DNA of 64,000 nucleotides from Platerodrilus igneus. Its lineage: Eukaryota > Arthropoda > Insecta > Coleoptera > Lycidae. Below, piece after piece: positions 48,701-53,908 of this stretch (within the stretch, counting starts at the first letter, position 1; each line of letters begins with the position of its first letter). Position numbers and translations under genes: made by a program. The DNA is taken from the NCBI GenBank assembly GCA_036346225.1, contig JARFIW010001082.1, forward strand, positions 1,612,001-1,676,000. Reading direction: 5' to 3'. The notes under the pieces are model-generated. The model did no database searches. It was given only the letters and a program-made list of their open reading frames with translations, and was not told the origin of the DNA.

Positions 48701-51007
48701 AGATTACATCTTTTTGGGTAACTCTATAAGTGTGTATTTTTATGTCTTATCGTCTACAGATTATATTGTACTAAAGTGTATTTGTAATTTACTGTATGAT
48801 AGCTGCAACGTCGTTTATTAAAACTATATTGTATTGCCTGGAATTTATTTAACAACTTCAAAAGCTCAAACTTAATGTGCATTTTAATGAATTTCTCAAC
48901 TCTGTAAGCTTTTTAATAAGAACGTAAAATGCTTCTACTATAAAATTTTATGATTAAAATAGAATTGTTTTTTTTTTACATTCTTGAGGTTTTAAAATAA
49001 TTTGGAATAAAAATATGGATTTAATTGCCTATTTGCTTTGTAAACATTGTTTAATATGAAATAATGATTCTACATGATGTTCTCATAACAAATTAGATTA
49101 TTCAAAATTAAATATTATTTATTTCCTATCTTGCGTATCGTATCGCGTTACAGGCTTTTAAAATAATTAATGAATTCGAGTTTCATTTCACATGTATTGT
49201 ACAGAAATAAAATTATGCTTTTGTGGTTTCTAAATTTTTAATTTTTATAGAAATATTTCAATAGCTTATTAAACACTGTTGTACTGAAATCAAAATTGTG
49301 CAGGGTGCTTCAATAATAAGTTGTCCGTTTTAAATTGCTTTTTCACTTTTTCTCATCTGATTTTTATTTCCCCTAATGCCCAAACATTACTAACTAGTAT
49401 TCTTCTTAATCTTCTTTGGGGATTAAACCACTCATAGTTTTTAAAATTATCTTTATTAACGTTTCGATCCATAACCTAGGATCGTTTTCAAAATAATAAA
49501 GATACTTTTAAAAACTATGAGTGGTTTAATCCCCAAAGAAGATTAAGAAGAATACTAAACAAACCACAACAAACATACAGGGAGTAATTACTAACTAGTA
49601 TTAACAACTTGGTTATTATATTTGTTATACGGTTCAGTCAAAATTAGATGGCGTTGCACGTTTTATTATTATTGCATTTTGCACCCAACAGGCAAATTTA
49701 AAGCATCATGCTTGGTTATTGTTTTTATTCTTTAATATTTAAAATTAGCTATTTTGCTATTATTTACTTTCAATTACTATTATTTGCATTTATTTAATAA
49801 CTGCAGTAGTTGTTACAAAATTATTAATTATCTCTTTCTAATTTGGTTAGCACAACTCAATTACATTAGACCACTATGTGATATTTTTCTTGAACGTGCA
49901 CCTACCAAAAAAGATAAAGTTTCTAAGCTACCATCTGAACTAACTTTTTTGAGCAGATCTCGCTTTAAAAGGAAATTTACTAATGTGAGTTTTTTATTTG
50001 TTTTGTTTTTTTAAAATATTTTTTACTACAACAGGATGGGGAAGGTGGCCGCACTTTAATACATAATGAGAAAGGCGAAATTGTAGGTACTCATGTCTTT
50101 AATGAAGAACCTGCAACAAAATTCAGGCTTGGTAAGAAAACTCCAACTGTGAAATTAATTTTTTGTCAACCATTTATTGAAGAACACCCTGTAAGTTATA
50201 GTCTTGTTCAAAAACCAAATGCTTAATTTTTATGTTACAGCAACCATATGGCATTCTTCTTCACGTAGCTTCATTATTGTTAATGGATTTTCATGCACAC
50301 CTATCACGTACTGAAGTTATGGGGCTTCTTGGTGGTAGTTGGGATGAAGATTCCAAACAGTTGTTAATCTCCCGTTATGTGCCATGTCGAAATGTTGATC
50401 CCTCTGCTACCCATTGTGACATGTGTCCGATATCGCAAGCTGCTGCCGCTAATGTTATACATGATGAAGGATTATCTCTTCTAGGATGGTTTCATTCTCA
50501 TCCTACTTTTGTTCCAGAACCATCACAGCAAGATTTAGATACACAATTTGCAGCCCAGCAATGGATTAGTACTACCAATCCTTATATAGGTTTAATATTA
50601 TCGCCATTCACCAAATGTGGAGTACTAACAGCATCACCATACAGATGTTTCATAGCTGATAAGGGTAATAATTCTAAGGGTCAGTATGTACCCTACAAAT
50701 TTAAAACTGAATTGGATGCTTCAAACCTAGATGTAGATTTTCTACTTAATCAAGCAAGACAAATTTATATTAAAAATTCAAATGAGAATTACAACGATAA
50801 AATAGATTTCGAGCAGCCCTATTTTTTGGATTCTTTCACAAATTATTTTGATAAGGTATAATAGAACATCGATATAATTTATTTATTATATATTTTCAGT
50901 TTATATCAAGTGTGAAAATGCGCTTGGCAAAATGTGCAGACATTAATGAGTTGGAACTCGATTCAATTGTATCGGGGCTTACAAGTATCTGTGTGAATAA
51001 AAAATAA
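12839..51007 (+). CDS. MYSM1: MYSM1-like histone H2A deubiquitinase, spliced, 5' end missing
   Basis: This is the overall gene. MYSM1 (2A-DUB) is a nuclear JAMM metalloprotease that removes monoubiquitin from histone H2A and acts as a transcriptional co-regulator. The order SANT, SWIRM, MPN+/JAMM is diagnostic and is present here. Coding blocks are 12,839-13,294, 23,502-23,879, 44,904-45,281, 45,335-45,491, 49,851-49,984, 50,035-50,190, 50,241-50,855 and 50,900-51,007. All junctions use GT-AG and their phases agree. Three single-base frame breaks (near 13,210, 45,027 and 45,215) lie at A or T runs in the first half. The first exon is not identified. Large introns of about 10.2, 21.0 and 4.4 kb hold most of the transposons; the others are 44-53 bases. 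Either the gene is real with consensus errors, or it is starting to decay. The intact JAMM half favours the former. Confidence 0.88.
13295..16090. other. Intron sequence without recognisable element
   Basis: This is the start of the 10.2-kb MYSM1 intron. There is low-complexity ACACATGCATGC-type sequence at about 13,708-13,800 and AT-rich DNA otherwise. I recognise no exon or element. Confidence 0.5.
16090..16470 (+). pseudogene. LINE reverse-transcriptase fragment containing a 113-base tandem duplication
   Basis: Plus-strand translation gives [11 protein letters not shown] near 16,110, the hallmark start of non-LTR reverse transcriptase palm sequence, followed by [14 protein letters not shown] 113-base unit beginning TAAATTCGTATATAGG at 16,215 is repeated at 16,328, so the next RT block (GDNIGL...GDPLPY) occurs twice. 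The copy has stops and no catalytic YADD block. It is a short, dead LINE remnant in the MYSM1 intron. Confidence 0.6.
16839..17490 (+). pseudogene. hAT-type (SCAND3/ZBED-like) transposase relic, 5' part
   Basis: Starting near MSKSKKK at 16,839, the three frames together show a BED-finger-like LCLICHKVF block, then [12 protein letters not shown], then [16 protein letters not shown] and [18 protein letters not shown], the conserved N-terminal and middle blocks of SCAND3/ZBED-type hAT proteins. Many stops and frameshifts break it. It is interrupted at about 17,491 by a Tc1-like element and resumes after 18,772. hAT transposases are DDE enzymes, several of which have been domesticated, but this copy is clearly dead. 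Confidence 0.7.
17491..18772 (-). mobile_element. Tc1/mariner-superfamily (DDE_3) element, disabled
   Basis: On the minus strand, 18,672 to 18,463 begins [15 protein letters not shown] (helix-turn-helix start). 18,286 to 18,050 gives [13 protein letters not shown] and YWAWANP...[15 protein letters not shown], and 18,095 to 17,811 gives [13 protein letters not shown] and [12 protein letters not shown]. These are the first two Asp blocks and the region before the third in the insect IS630/Tc1-like family. The right end reads (minus) AAAGGGTGTCTGTAAAAG and the left end (plus) AATGGTGTCCGCGATAG, both followed by the shared TTTCAACTTTA, so terminal inverted repeats are visible. TA flanks each end. 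Several stops and frame changes disable it. It sits inside the hAT relic and is therefore younger. Confidence 0.75.
18773..19562 (+). pseudogene. hAT-type (SCAND3/ZBED-like) transposase relic, 3' part
   Basis: Resuming after the Tc1-like insertion, the translation shows [14 protein letters not shown] near 18,790 (the conserved HC..HR.HL block) and, at 19,300-19,500, SIPSLYPGL...[20 protein letters not shown] followed by [13 protein letters not shown]. This is the C-terminal dimerisation region of hAT/SCAND3-type proteins. It is fragmented and non-functional. Confidence 0.72.
19563..21179. other. Intron sequence without recognisable element
   Basis: AT-rich intronic DNA with no exon or family match that I can support. 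Confidence 0.45.
21180..21930 (+). pseudogene. LINE reverse-transcriptase 3' fragment
   Basis: [20 protein letters not shown] near 21,225 fits the YADD catalytic block and following helix of a jockey/CR1-like reverse transcriptase. At 21,538-21,768 an open stretch with [11 protein letters not shown] and ALKTIFIF...[11 protein letters not shown] fits the C-terminal region found after the RT in such LINEs. The pieces are in different frames with stops between them. It is an old, dead insertion in the MYSM1 intron. Confidence 0.55.
22540..22950 (+). repeat. Possible LTR with adjacent primer-binding-like site
   Basis: The block is richer in G+C than its flanks, with AGAGAGTCGCGAGCTAGACA near 22,715 and TTTGGTGGCGTCCAAGG near 22,945, which resembles an LTR end followed by a tRNA-primed site. 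No second LTR or pol domain was found nearby. This is weak inference from sequence style only. Confidence 0.25.
23502..23879 (+). CDS. MYSM1: MYSM1 exon, basic linker
   Basis: The acceptor is TTGTATCTTGCAG at 23,501 and the donor GAAGTA|GTAAGT after 23,879. The 378 bases are open throughout in phase 0, joining in frame to the SANT exon before and the acidic exon after. The peptide starts [20 protein letters not shown] and is rich in Lys, Arg and Asn ([23 protein letters not shown]), so it probably contains nuclear localisation signals. It matches no named domain, as expected for the poorly conserved SANT-SWIRM linker. The open frame across the whole exon and the strong splice sites support it as real coding sequence. 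Confidence 0.82.
23880..24670. other. Intron sequence without recognisable element
   Basis: This is the start of the 21.0-kb MYSM1 intron. I recognise no exon or element before the mariner at about 24.68 kb. Confidence 0.45.
24680..25500 (+). mobile_element. Mariner (DD34D-type) transposase relic
   Basis: Translation from about 24,693 gives [20 protein letters not shown], then [25 protein letters not shown], the N-terminal HTH of insect mariner transposases. Later blocks in other frames include [15 protein letters not shown] and, near 25,345, ILLRDN, the second catalytic Asp. Numerous stops and indels are present and the C-terminal catalytic block is missing. It is an inactive copy in the same orientation as the host gene. 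Confidence 0.72.
25510..27050. other. Intron sequence without recognisable element
   Basis: AT-rich. Overlapping 75- and 96-codon frames at 25,578-25,868 carry no recognised domain. Confidence 0.45.
27060..27560. other. GC/CpG-richer block of unknown role
   Basis: This block stands out from the AT-rich intron. The plus strand has a 113-codon frame (27,208-27,549) rich in Tyr and Asn, with TACTAC/CAACAA repetition. The minus strand has a well-placed CAAGATGGC start near 27,105 that opens [15 protein letters not shown] and soon stops. It could be an intronic promoter, a nested gene's first exon or a worn repeat. I cannot choose between them. Confidence 0.25.
28373..28409. repeat. (TA)n microsatellite
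   Basis: A pure TA run of about 18 units next to the tyrosine-recombinase relic. Confidence 0.95.
28440..29230 (-). pseudogene. Crypton-like tyrosine recombinase relic
   Basis: On the minus strand, in order: [28 protein letters not shown] near 29,050-28,990 (GxxRxxEL block), [20 protein letters not shown] near 28,810, [10 protein letters not shown] near 28,745 in place of the family's TGHCFRRTSA (HxxR), and [20 protein letters not shown] near 28,650 in place of the VAEGYIE block with the nucleophilic Tyr. This order is that of animal Crypton/DUF3504 tyrosine recombinases. The HxxR histidine and arginine are replaced (YxxK) and frames change, so it is dead. Alternatives are a YR domain from a DIRS or Ngaro retroelement, but no reverse transcriptase was seen beside it. 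Confidence 0.6.
29530..29728 (-). repeat. Copia 3' LTR
   Basis: Its minus-strand start TGTTAACACAAGAT and end (TATAGCCCCGACA) match the 31.6-31.78 kb LTR. Shared internal blocks include TTTCATTTTGTAG and ATAACAAATGAT, recognised by direct comparison. Confidence 0.65.
29799..30550 (-). pseudogene. Copia pol fragment (RT end and RNase H)
   Basis: Minus strand: [15 protein letters not shown] near 30,520 (end of the RT), then VDSDYAND, the [15 protein letters not shown] block of Copia RNase H near 30,150, [11 protein letters not shown], and [20 protein letters not shown] with [17 protein letters not shown] sequence near 29,900 (C-terminus). Frames change and stops occur, so this is a dead fragment. 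In live elements this protein copies element RNA into DNA and degrades the RNA strand. Confidence 0.82.
30561..30622. repeat. Perfect 26-base inverted repeat with 10-base loop
   Basis: Left arm 30,561-30,586 begins ATGCCGGTTTATTACTCTGC, and right arm 30,597-30,622 is its exact reverse complement. The loop is CTGAGTTGCA. It lies between the Copia pol fragment and the Penelope-like element and may be an inverted junction from an insertion or repair event. Confidence 0.95.
30690..31465 (+). mobile_element. Penelope-like element 3' part with GIY-YIG endonuclease
   Basis: A frame from 30,690 to a terminal stop at 31,148 (153 codons) is broken by two internal stops near 30,921 and 31,029. It carries [18 protein letters not shown] near 30,811-30,862 (the GIY and YIG halves of the endonuclease), then [22 protein letters not shown] and a C-terminal [12 protein letters not shown], the usual Penelope order. 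Penelope-like elements are retroelements whose RT is fused to this nicking endonuclease. Only the endonuclease end remains, i.e. the element is 5' truncated. The tail to about 31,465 includes TTACAAAAGTGGGC...CATCGACC and recurs inverted at 38.65-39.36 kb. Confidence 0.78.
31598..31779 (-). repeat. Copia 5' LTR with adjacent initiator-Met primer site
   Basis: The LTR begins TGTTGACAAAAGG (minus strand) at 31,779. The primer site at 31,578-31,595 lies directly inside the element. The same LTR start and the same flanking host sequence recur at 39,429. Confidence 0.68.
32280..33080 (-). pseudogene. Gypsy integrase relic (copy 1)
   Basis: Minus strand from 33,080: [14 protein letters not shown] followed by [18 protein letters not shown], the first catalytic Asp region of Ty3/Gypsy integrases. 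Further down come an NG-containing catalytic-helix remnant near 32,700 and a C-terminal chromodomain-like tail. Multiple frame changes make it non-functional. Confidence 0.65.
33890..34130. repeat. 54-56-base minisatellite, copy 1
   Basis: The core TTCTTTAAGTATTRGTTTGC recurs near 33,983, 34,037 and, with a change, 34,091, each followed by a TTCTCGTGCTT-like segment. About three units are present, against about six in copy 2. Confidence 0.8.
34247..35246. mobile_element. 1,000-base foldback element with 6-base target duplication
   Basis: The element starts GTTACATGCCAAATTTGGCA and ends GGCATGTAAC. The arms (34,247-34,695 and 34,782-35,246) are long near-perfect inverted repeats around an 86-base centre. 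AAGAAT stands on both sides (34,241-34,246 and 35,247-35,252). The duplicated block at 42,618-42,623 has the same flanks with a single AAGAAT and no insert, which proves insertion and fixes both ends. No transposase is encoded, and frames within it are arm sequence. It is a non-autonomous, MITE-like or FB-like DNA element of a family I do not recognise. Confidence 0.88.
35775..36980 (+). mobile_element. 5'-truncated jockey/CR1-like LINE
   Basis: Reverse transcriptase from [15 protein letters not shown] at 35,812 runs through [21 protein letters not shown] (palm), the catalytic [10 protein letters not shown] at 36,060, and a long open C-terminal region to the stop at 36,885-36,887. The first and second parts are in different frames that overlap at 36,057-36,081, a single frameshift just before YADD. 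An earlier break lies near 35,805. The endonuclease and ORF1 are missing. The 3' end near 36,980 carries a short TAAA-type tail (ATAAATAAATAAATA), as in jockey/CR1-like elements. It is dead, but younger-looking than the other LINE relics. Confidence 0.85.
36057..36887 (+). pseudogene. LINE reverse transcriptase, catalytic and C-terminal part
   Basis: An open run of 276 codons includes the YADD catalytic box at its start, [11 protein letters not shown] (primer-grip region), and the thumb and C-terminal domain ending [11 protein letters not shown]. It is the longest open frame in the window. It belongs to the truncated LINE and has no start codon of its own. Confidence 0.85.
37020..38160 (+). 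mobile_element. Mariner DD34D transposase pseudogene
   Basis: The first ATG at 37,087 gives [20 protein letters not shown] and [11 protein letters not shown] (first HTH). A frameshift near 37,310 leads to [20 protein letters not shown] (second HTH) and [12 protein letters not shown]. Catalytic blocks follow in broken frames: [10 protein letters not shown] near 37,570, [13 protein letters not shown] near 37,840-37,880, and [13 protein letters not shown] near 37,935, with spacing consistent with DD34D. The C-terminus ends [10 protein letters not shown] near 38,143. At least three frame breaks or stops make it inactive. It lies directly after the LINE tail. Confidence 0.82.
38170..38640. other. 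Unassigned sequence between mariner and Penelope fragment
   Basis: No domain is recognised; a 97-codon frame at 38,168-38,461 has no family match. Confidence 0.4.
38650..39358 (-). mobile_element. Penelope-like element 3' fragment with 169-base tandem duplication
   Basis: This is the reverse complement of the tail of the 30.69-31.47 kb element: the endonuclease C-terminus (39,358 to about 39,200), then the same 3' tail with TCGACCTTAGTTTAT and GACACGGTCCCAACC. A 169-base unit beginning CATCCTCATTATTC at 38,669 is repeated at 38,838. Head-to-tail partial repeats of this kind are typical of Penelope insertions. It abuts a truncated Copia LTR at 39,360. Confidence 0.75.
39360..39429 (-). repeat. 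Truncated Copia LTR start
   Basis: The sequence matches the first 70 bases of the 31.6-31.78 kb Copia LTR, starting TGTTGACAAAAG at 39,429 on the minus strand. The flanking DNA to the right is also the same, so the insertion is shared by both copies of the duplicated block. Confidence 0.68.
39640..39780. repeat. (GT)n microsatellite
   Basis: GT-rich repeat with interruptions. The frame translated across it (39,621-39,803) encodes only Val-Cys repeats and is not a gene. The matching point in copy 1 (near 31,985) has only a very short remnant. Confidence 0.95.
40381..40830. mobile_element. 450-base foldback insertion with 10-13-base target duplication
   Basis: ACTAAGAGTA ends the left flank (40,371-40,380) and begins the right flank (40,831-40,840); with the preceding bases up to 13 are shared. 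Copy 1 has no insert at this point (near 32,580). The arms contain TTGAATAAAATGAAAAAACC, CCACTATGTGGTCATCATCAG-like and GGATATTCTCCTCACCACT-like blocks in inverted order around a centre near 40,600. No coding sequence is present. The long target duplication and GATGATGACCACATAGTGGTC-like motif are reminiscent of Penelope-like element ends, but this is inference. Confidence 0.78.
42150..42510. repeat. 54-56-base minisatellite, copy 2
   Basis: About six units contain the TTCTTTAAGTATTRGTTTGC core, against about three in copy 1. Units vary in the intervening TTCTCGTGCTTCGCACTC-like segment. Confidence 0.8.
43164..43419. other. Unassigned sequence
   Basis: No domain or element end is recognised. 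Confidence 0.4.
43420..43890 (-). pseudogene. Tc1-like (DUF4817-type HTH) transposase N-terminal fragment
   Basis: On the minus strand 43,870 to 43,673 gives [39 protein letters not shown] and [11 protein letters not shown]. This is the helix-turn-helix start common to a large insect family of IS630/Tc1-like transposases (DUF4817). The catalytic region is absent. ATATACAGGGTATGACAGAA near 43,420 resembles a terminal repeat end, so the fragment may run between that end and about 43,890 with a large internal deletion. Confidence 0.65.
43891..44903. other. Intron sequence without recognisable element
   Basis: The last kilobase of the 21.0-kb MYSM1 intron. It ends in a pyrimidine-containing acceptor, ATTGTTATTCTAG, at 44,903. 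Confidence 0.5.
44904..45281 (+). CDS. MYSM1: MYSM1 exon, acidic linker and start of SWIRM (two compensating frame breaks)
   Basis: The acceptor is TTCTAG at 44,903 and the donor TTGAAG|GTAACA after 45,281. It opens in phase 0 as [19 protein letters not shown]. Near 45,027 (AAAAA) the frame stops, and the +1 frame continues with an acidic peptide ([20 protein letters not shown]). Near 45,215 (TTT) that frame stops and the original frame resumes with [20 protein letters not shown], the characteristic SWIRM entry of MYSM1. One extra A and one missing T cancel, and the exon length (378) stays divisible by three. This pattern fits consensus errors, but paired mutations in a decaying gene are possible. 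Confidence 0.83.
45335..45491 (+). CDS. MYSM1: MYSM1 exon, SWIRM domain
   Basis: It follows a 53-base intron, with acceptor AATTCCAG at 45,334 and donor TGTA|GTAAGC after 45,491. It is intact and open throughout: [45 protein letters not shown]. This is the conserved core of the MYSM1 SWIRM, a DNA/nucleosome-binding helical domain also found in LSD1 and SMARCC proteins. The KTSVRxGLKxCGDVN signature separates it from those relatives. It ends in phase 1, matching the next exon. Confidence 0.93.
45492..49385. other. MYSM1 intron of 4.4 kb, little recognised
   Basis: No exon is seen. Two similar G+C-richer segments, at about 46,085-46,200 (GGATGCACCGGCCAACTACA) and 47,455-47,560 (AGTGCATCGGCTAACTGCAG), lie 1.35 kb apart in direct orientation and may be ends of one worn element. 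The 105-codon frame at 46,584-46,901 and others have no recognised domain. Confidence 0.4.
49402..49586. mobile_element. 185-base hairpin insertion with 16-base target duplication
   Basis: ATTACTAACTAGTATT occurs at 49,386-49,401 and again at 49,587-49,602. Between them lies an inverted repeat of about 60 bases per arm (left to about 49,460, right 49,490-49,554, containing GGGGATTAAACCACTCATAG and its complement), a loop with TTTCGATCCATAACCTAGGATCG, and a 30-base right tail ending CATACAGGGAGTA. The exact 16-base repeat marks an insertion. Length and shape fit a very short retroposed foldback, perhaps Penelope-related. It lies 250 bases before a MYSM1 exon. Confidence 0.8.
49851..49984 (+). 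CDS. MYSM1: MYSM1 exon, SWIRM-JAMM linker
   Basis: The acceptor TTTGGTTAG at 49,850 and donor ACTAAT|GTGAGT after 49,984 join in phase 1 to the SWIRM exon. The peptide runs [18 protein letters not shown], then [18 protein letters not shown]. It is open and basic at its end. The region is weakly conserved in the family, so identity rests on phase, position and the flanking exons. Confidence 0.78.
50035..50190 (+). CDS. MYSM1: MYSM1 exon, linker before JAMM
   Basis: A 50-base intron precedes it, with acceptor ACTACAACAG at 50,034 and donor CACCCT|GTAAGT after 50,190. It has 52 codons in phase 0: [20 protein letters not shown] and [13 protein letters not shown]. The last part corresponds to the FQLIPC..F-type strand that enters the MPN domain of MYSM1. 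Confidence 0.87.
50241..50855 (+). CDS. MYSM1: MYSM1 exon, catalytic JAMM/MPN+ domain
   Basis: It follows a 50-base intron (acceptor TTATGTTACAG at 50,240) and has 205 open codons. [20 protein letters not shown] starts the MPN fold. The catalytic Glu is in EVMGLLGG (codon at 50,313), and the complete JAMM metal site [14 protein letters not shown] (HxH-x7-S-x2-D) lies at 50,493-50,534. The MYSM1-type CDMCPISQ...A block is present. These residues bind zinc and water for isopeptide cleavage in JAMM deubiquitinases, so the active site appears intact. The donor is GATAAG|GTATAA after 50,855; reading on would stop two codons later, so a shorter isoform from intron retention is possible. Confidence 0.95.
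50900..51007 (+). CDS. MYSM1: MYSM1 final exon
   Basis: A 44-base intron (50,856-50,899, acceptor ATATTTTCAG) separates it from the JAMM exon. It encodes [20 protein letters not shown] and ends ICVNKK with TAA at 51,005-51,007. The helical C-terminal segment matches the short tail after the JAMM domain in MYSM1. The very short intron is normal for insects. Confidence 0.85.
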   Translation, partial: FISSVKMRLAKCADINELELDSIVSGLTSICVNKK

Positions 51008-51008
51008 A
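50996..51008 (+). terminator. Overlapping AATAAA polyadenylation hexamers
   Basis: AATAAA occurs at 50,996-51,001 and 51,003-51,008, overlapping the MYSM1 stop codon. Use of either would give a very short 3' UTR. No GT-rich downstream element was clearly seen. Confidence 0.45.
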
Positions 51009-52254
51009 TATTTATCAGCACATCGTTGATATGAGGAGCATTCAGTAAAGACTGCACGGATGCTATAAAATATTTTAAAACTAATCGAAAAGCAGTATTT
51101 TGGTGTTAATATTATTTGTCTTCAGCTCCGTTTACAGAGTGAATTGTCAATTTTATTATTTTTGACATAGAATACAAAAAAATATTCCTGACGACAGCCA
51201 ATGTATAACAGAACTCAAGCAAACCCAAATCCATAAAAACAAACGTAAATAGTGTAGGAATCCATTGAATATACACTTGTGACATGTGTAAGCAATCTTT
51301 TAAAACTATCTGAACATTTCCCTTGCTAACACGCAAGGACCTTTTTAAATGCTTTACAAATGGGAATTGTTGAATTATCATATGCATGAAAAATTTAAAT
51401 CCTTATCTAACCGAGCATAATATTCTATTGATTATTTTGCCCTTGTTTCCAACATCTTCGTTGTGCCTGGTGCCAGAATATTACAGACTTGCATATCTGG
51501 TAATAACAAATATCAAATGTAACATAATTATTTATTCTCATAATTTTAATAGGAAAGACAATATAAACTAAGCAGACCTTTTTGATCAGCAATTCACTAC
51601 ACTACATTCTGCAACTTCTGGTAACCATCTAGGTGTGTATTTAATACATGGCCTGAGTCTTTTGAGCATTCATTACGATCTCCCTTACTTATCTAAACAA
51701 TAAATTACTACTTAAAATTAAAGAACAATGCATGGCCAAGCTGCTGACGATGATGGTTAGGACATCAAGGCTGTAACAATTGTTCTAGTGACTGTATTAG
51801 TCTCAGGAACTGGCAATGGTTGAGTATTTGCTGAATGTCGCCTGATGGAATGCGACTTGGTGAATGAATTGTAGCATCAGAAATTTCAAACTAAACCCAT
51901 TTTGTTGCAGCATGTATGAGTTGATTTATGTAGTGTGTTGAGAATAGTTAGCTTAGGTAATGTAATAGCTGTTTTACACACAACAATTTATTGATCAATT
52001 TCTAGGACTTAAAAAATAAGTAGAAAATTGTCAAGAATCGATTGCCTTAAATAGTTTTACGCACATCAGTTTATCAACTTTTGTCTCGTAATTTCAGAAG
52101 TAACTATCACGGTTTCCCGTGCTTCTTACTATTGCACAATTGTTTAATATAACGTATAATTATGCTGCAAATTACGCGCAATTTGTATCAAATACCAAAC
52201 ACCTTTAAAAGTGATACTATGGTCGAAGTTTAAGCACAATATAAATAATACGGG
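51009..52254. other. Intergenic stretch downstream of MYSM1
   Basis: No gene is recognised; a 91-codon minus-strand frame at 51,112-51,387 has no family match. Confidence 0.45.
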
Positions 52255-52640
52255 TACTCACGTGTATTTCTTAACATCTCAGGATCCTTGTGGTTTTTGT
52301 GTGGCTAGGCTACGCCATTATTGACACCAAATTTTGTCCGTCCATCCTCTATGCTCGTTTGTAGGTGGGACGAGAAGGATACAGGTAGAGGCACACGAAG
52401 ATAAGGTAGAAGGGAACCTACATCCTAAAAAGAGAAAAGACACAAACCCCGCACAGGTAGATGTTCTGGGCTTGAGGTCTCGTAGCTTAATGACGTCTCA
52501 TCACACCGTGCGCACTTGCGCCATTCACTCCGTGCAGGCACGACTCGGGGACAACGAAAATTGACCAGTTTATTTAAAAATATTCACGGGAATTTATTTA
52601 CATATTTAACAATGTACATTGCCAAATTTTGGCATGTAAC
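52255..52640. mobile_element. Solo right arm of the 1,000-base foldback family
   Basis: From TACTCACG to the terminal GGCATGTAAC this matches the right arm (34.85-35.25 kb) of the foldback at 34,247-35,246, including GGAACCTACATCCTAAAA, AGAGAAAAGACA and TGCCAAATTTTGGCATG. It is more diverged. No left arm is present upstream. It is either a half-element or an older copy that lost an arm. Confidence 0.78.
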
Positions 52641-53110
52641 ACAACCATTTTTCACTGTTTACTTTGTATTTATATACCTTTTACAGATTGTTGACGTGAT
52701 TTATATTAACAAAAATTACAGTACCTTAAGTAATGCACAAAAATACCAAACAATAAATACTTAACCTATTAATTATTACAGAAATAAACAAGCTAGTGAA
52801 CATTCTATAGGTAGCTAACAGAAAATAGCCAAAAGATTTGTGAAAAATTAAAACTTGCTCTAAGTTGGCTTAAATTGATGAGCACCAAGTTTTTGAAATT
52901 GTTTTATAAATTGTTATATGCAATACACGCTTTTGAACCGACTTGCTGTTTAAGGTCAACAAGTTCTAGAAGTTGATCAATAAATTGTGTGTAAAACAGC
53001 AGCAAAGCACCTAATTTCCCTACTACTATATTAAAAACATACATTTATTTTTTTTAAACATTCCGTGCTTGGACCCTAAATGATATGGTAAAAGAGTGTC
53101 TAATATGTTT
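52641..53110. other. Unassigned stretch
   Basis: AT-rich with no recognised feature. Confidence 0.4.
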
Positions 53111-53117
53111 CTCAATT

Positions 53118-53381
53118 TTATGTGTTATGTATATTTCTACAGGCTGCCAGGGTAGTGGTACTAAAAATAATTCTTCGTACTTTTATAGGCATTGGTCTTG
53201 AATCATCTAATGCTTTTATGTGCTGTTTAAAAGTTTTCACCATTCCTTCTATTAACCCATTTGTTGTAGAATGCCCAGGAACAATTTTTCTTTCAATAGT
53301 TTCATTTCTTGTACAATAAGATTTGAATTTATCACTAGTAAAGTTGAGCGTATAGTCTAAGACTAAAACATGAATACGCAT
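53118..53381 (-). pseudogene. Gypsy integrase fragment (separate from the large element)
   Basis: Minus-strand peptide NFTSDKFKSYCTRN, then IVPGHSTTNGLIEGMVKTFK, fits the second catalytic Asp region and the glutamate helix of a Ty3/Gypsy integrase. It lies outside the presumed LTR end of the neighbouring Gypsy element, so it is a remnant of another copy. Confidence 0.65.
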
Positions 53382-53908
53382 TAATGAAAAAACAAATTGT
53401 TACGGGCCAATTCGGCACTACGACACCACGGAATCTCCAGCAAACTAGCTCCAGCCAGCGAGGGGTGGGTATGGCAAAAGTCGTAGGTTGGGGTTGCCAA
53501 TTGCCCTAGGGTGTAAATTATAGTGGGACGGTATTCGGTATAATATCAAAATCGGGTGGGCACCACCAGTAACATCAAACGCTAGATGAAAAGTAAGGAT
53601 TTCATCACTGGTCGAAACCTCTCCAAAAGCTCTATACTCAAAATGCAAAGCAGACTGATCCCCCTAACACTAAATTTAAAATAAGGCACGTCAAGAATGT
53701 TTAACTTAACTCTATTTACAACTGTTTATCTGAAAGAAATACATATATACATTAACGGAAATGTGAAATTAAACACGGCATACTTTAGTACGCCATCAAA
53801 CAATCAGCATAATAATTCGAAATAATAAGCAGGAAAAATACTTTTTCTACTTTGAATAATAATGTTTTCGTACTGGCCAGTGTCAATGTAATTTCATAAA
53901 TGTAAAAT

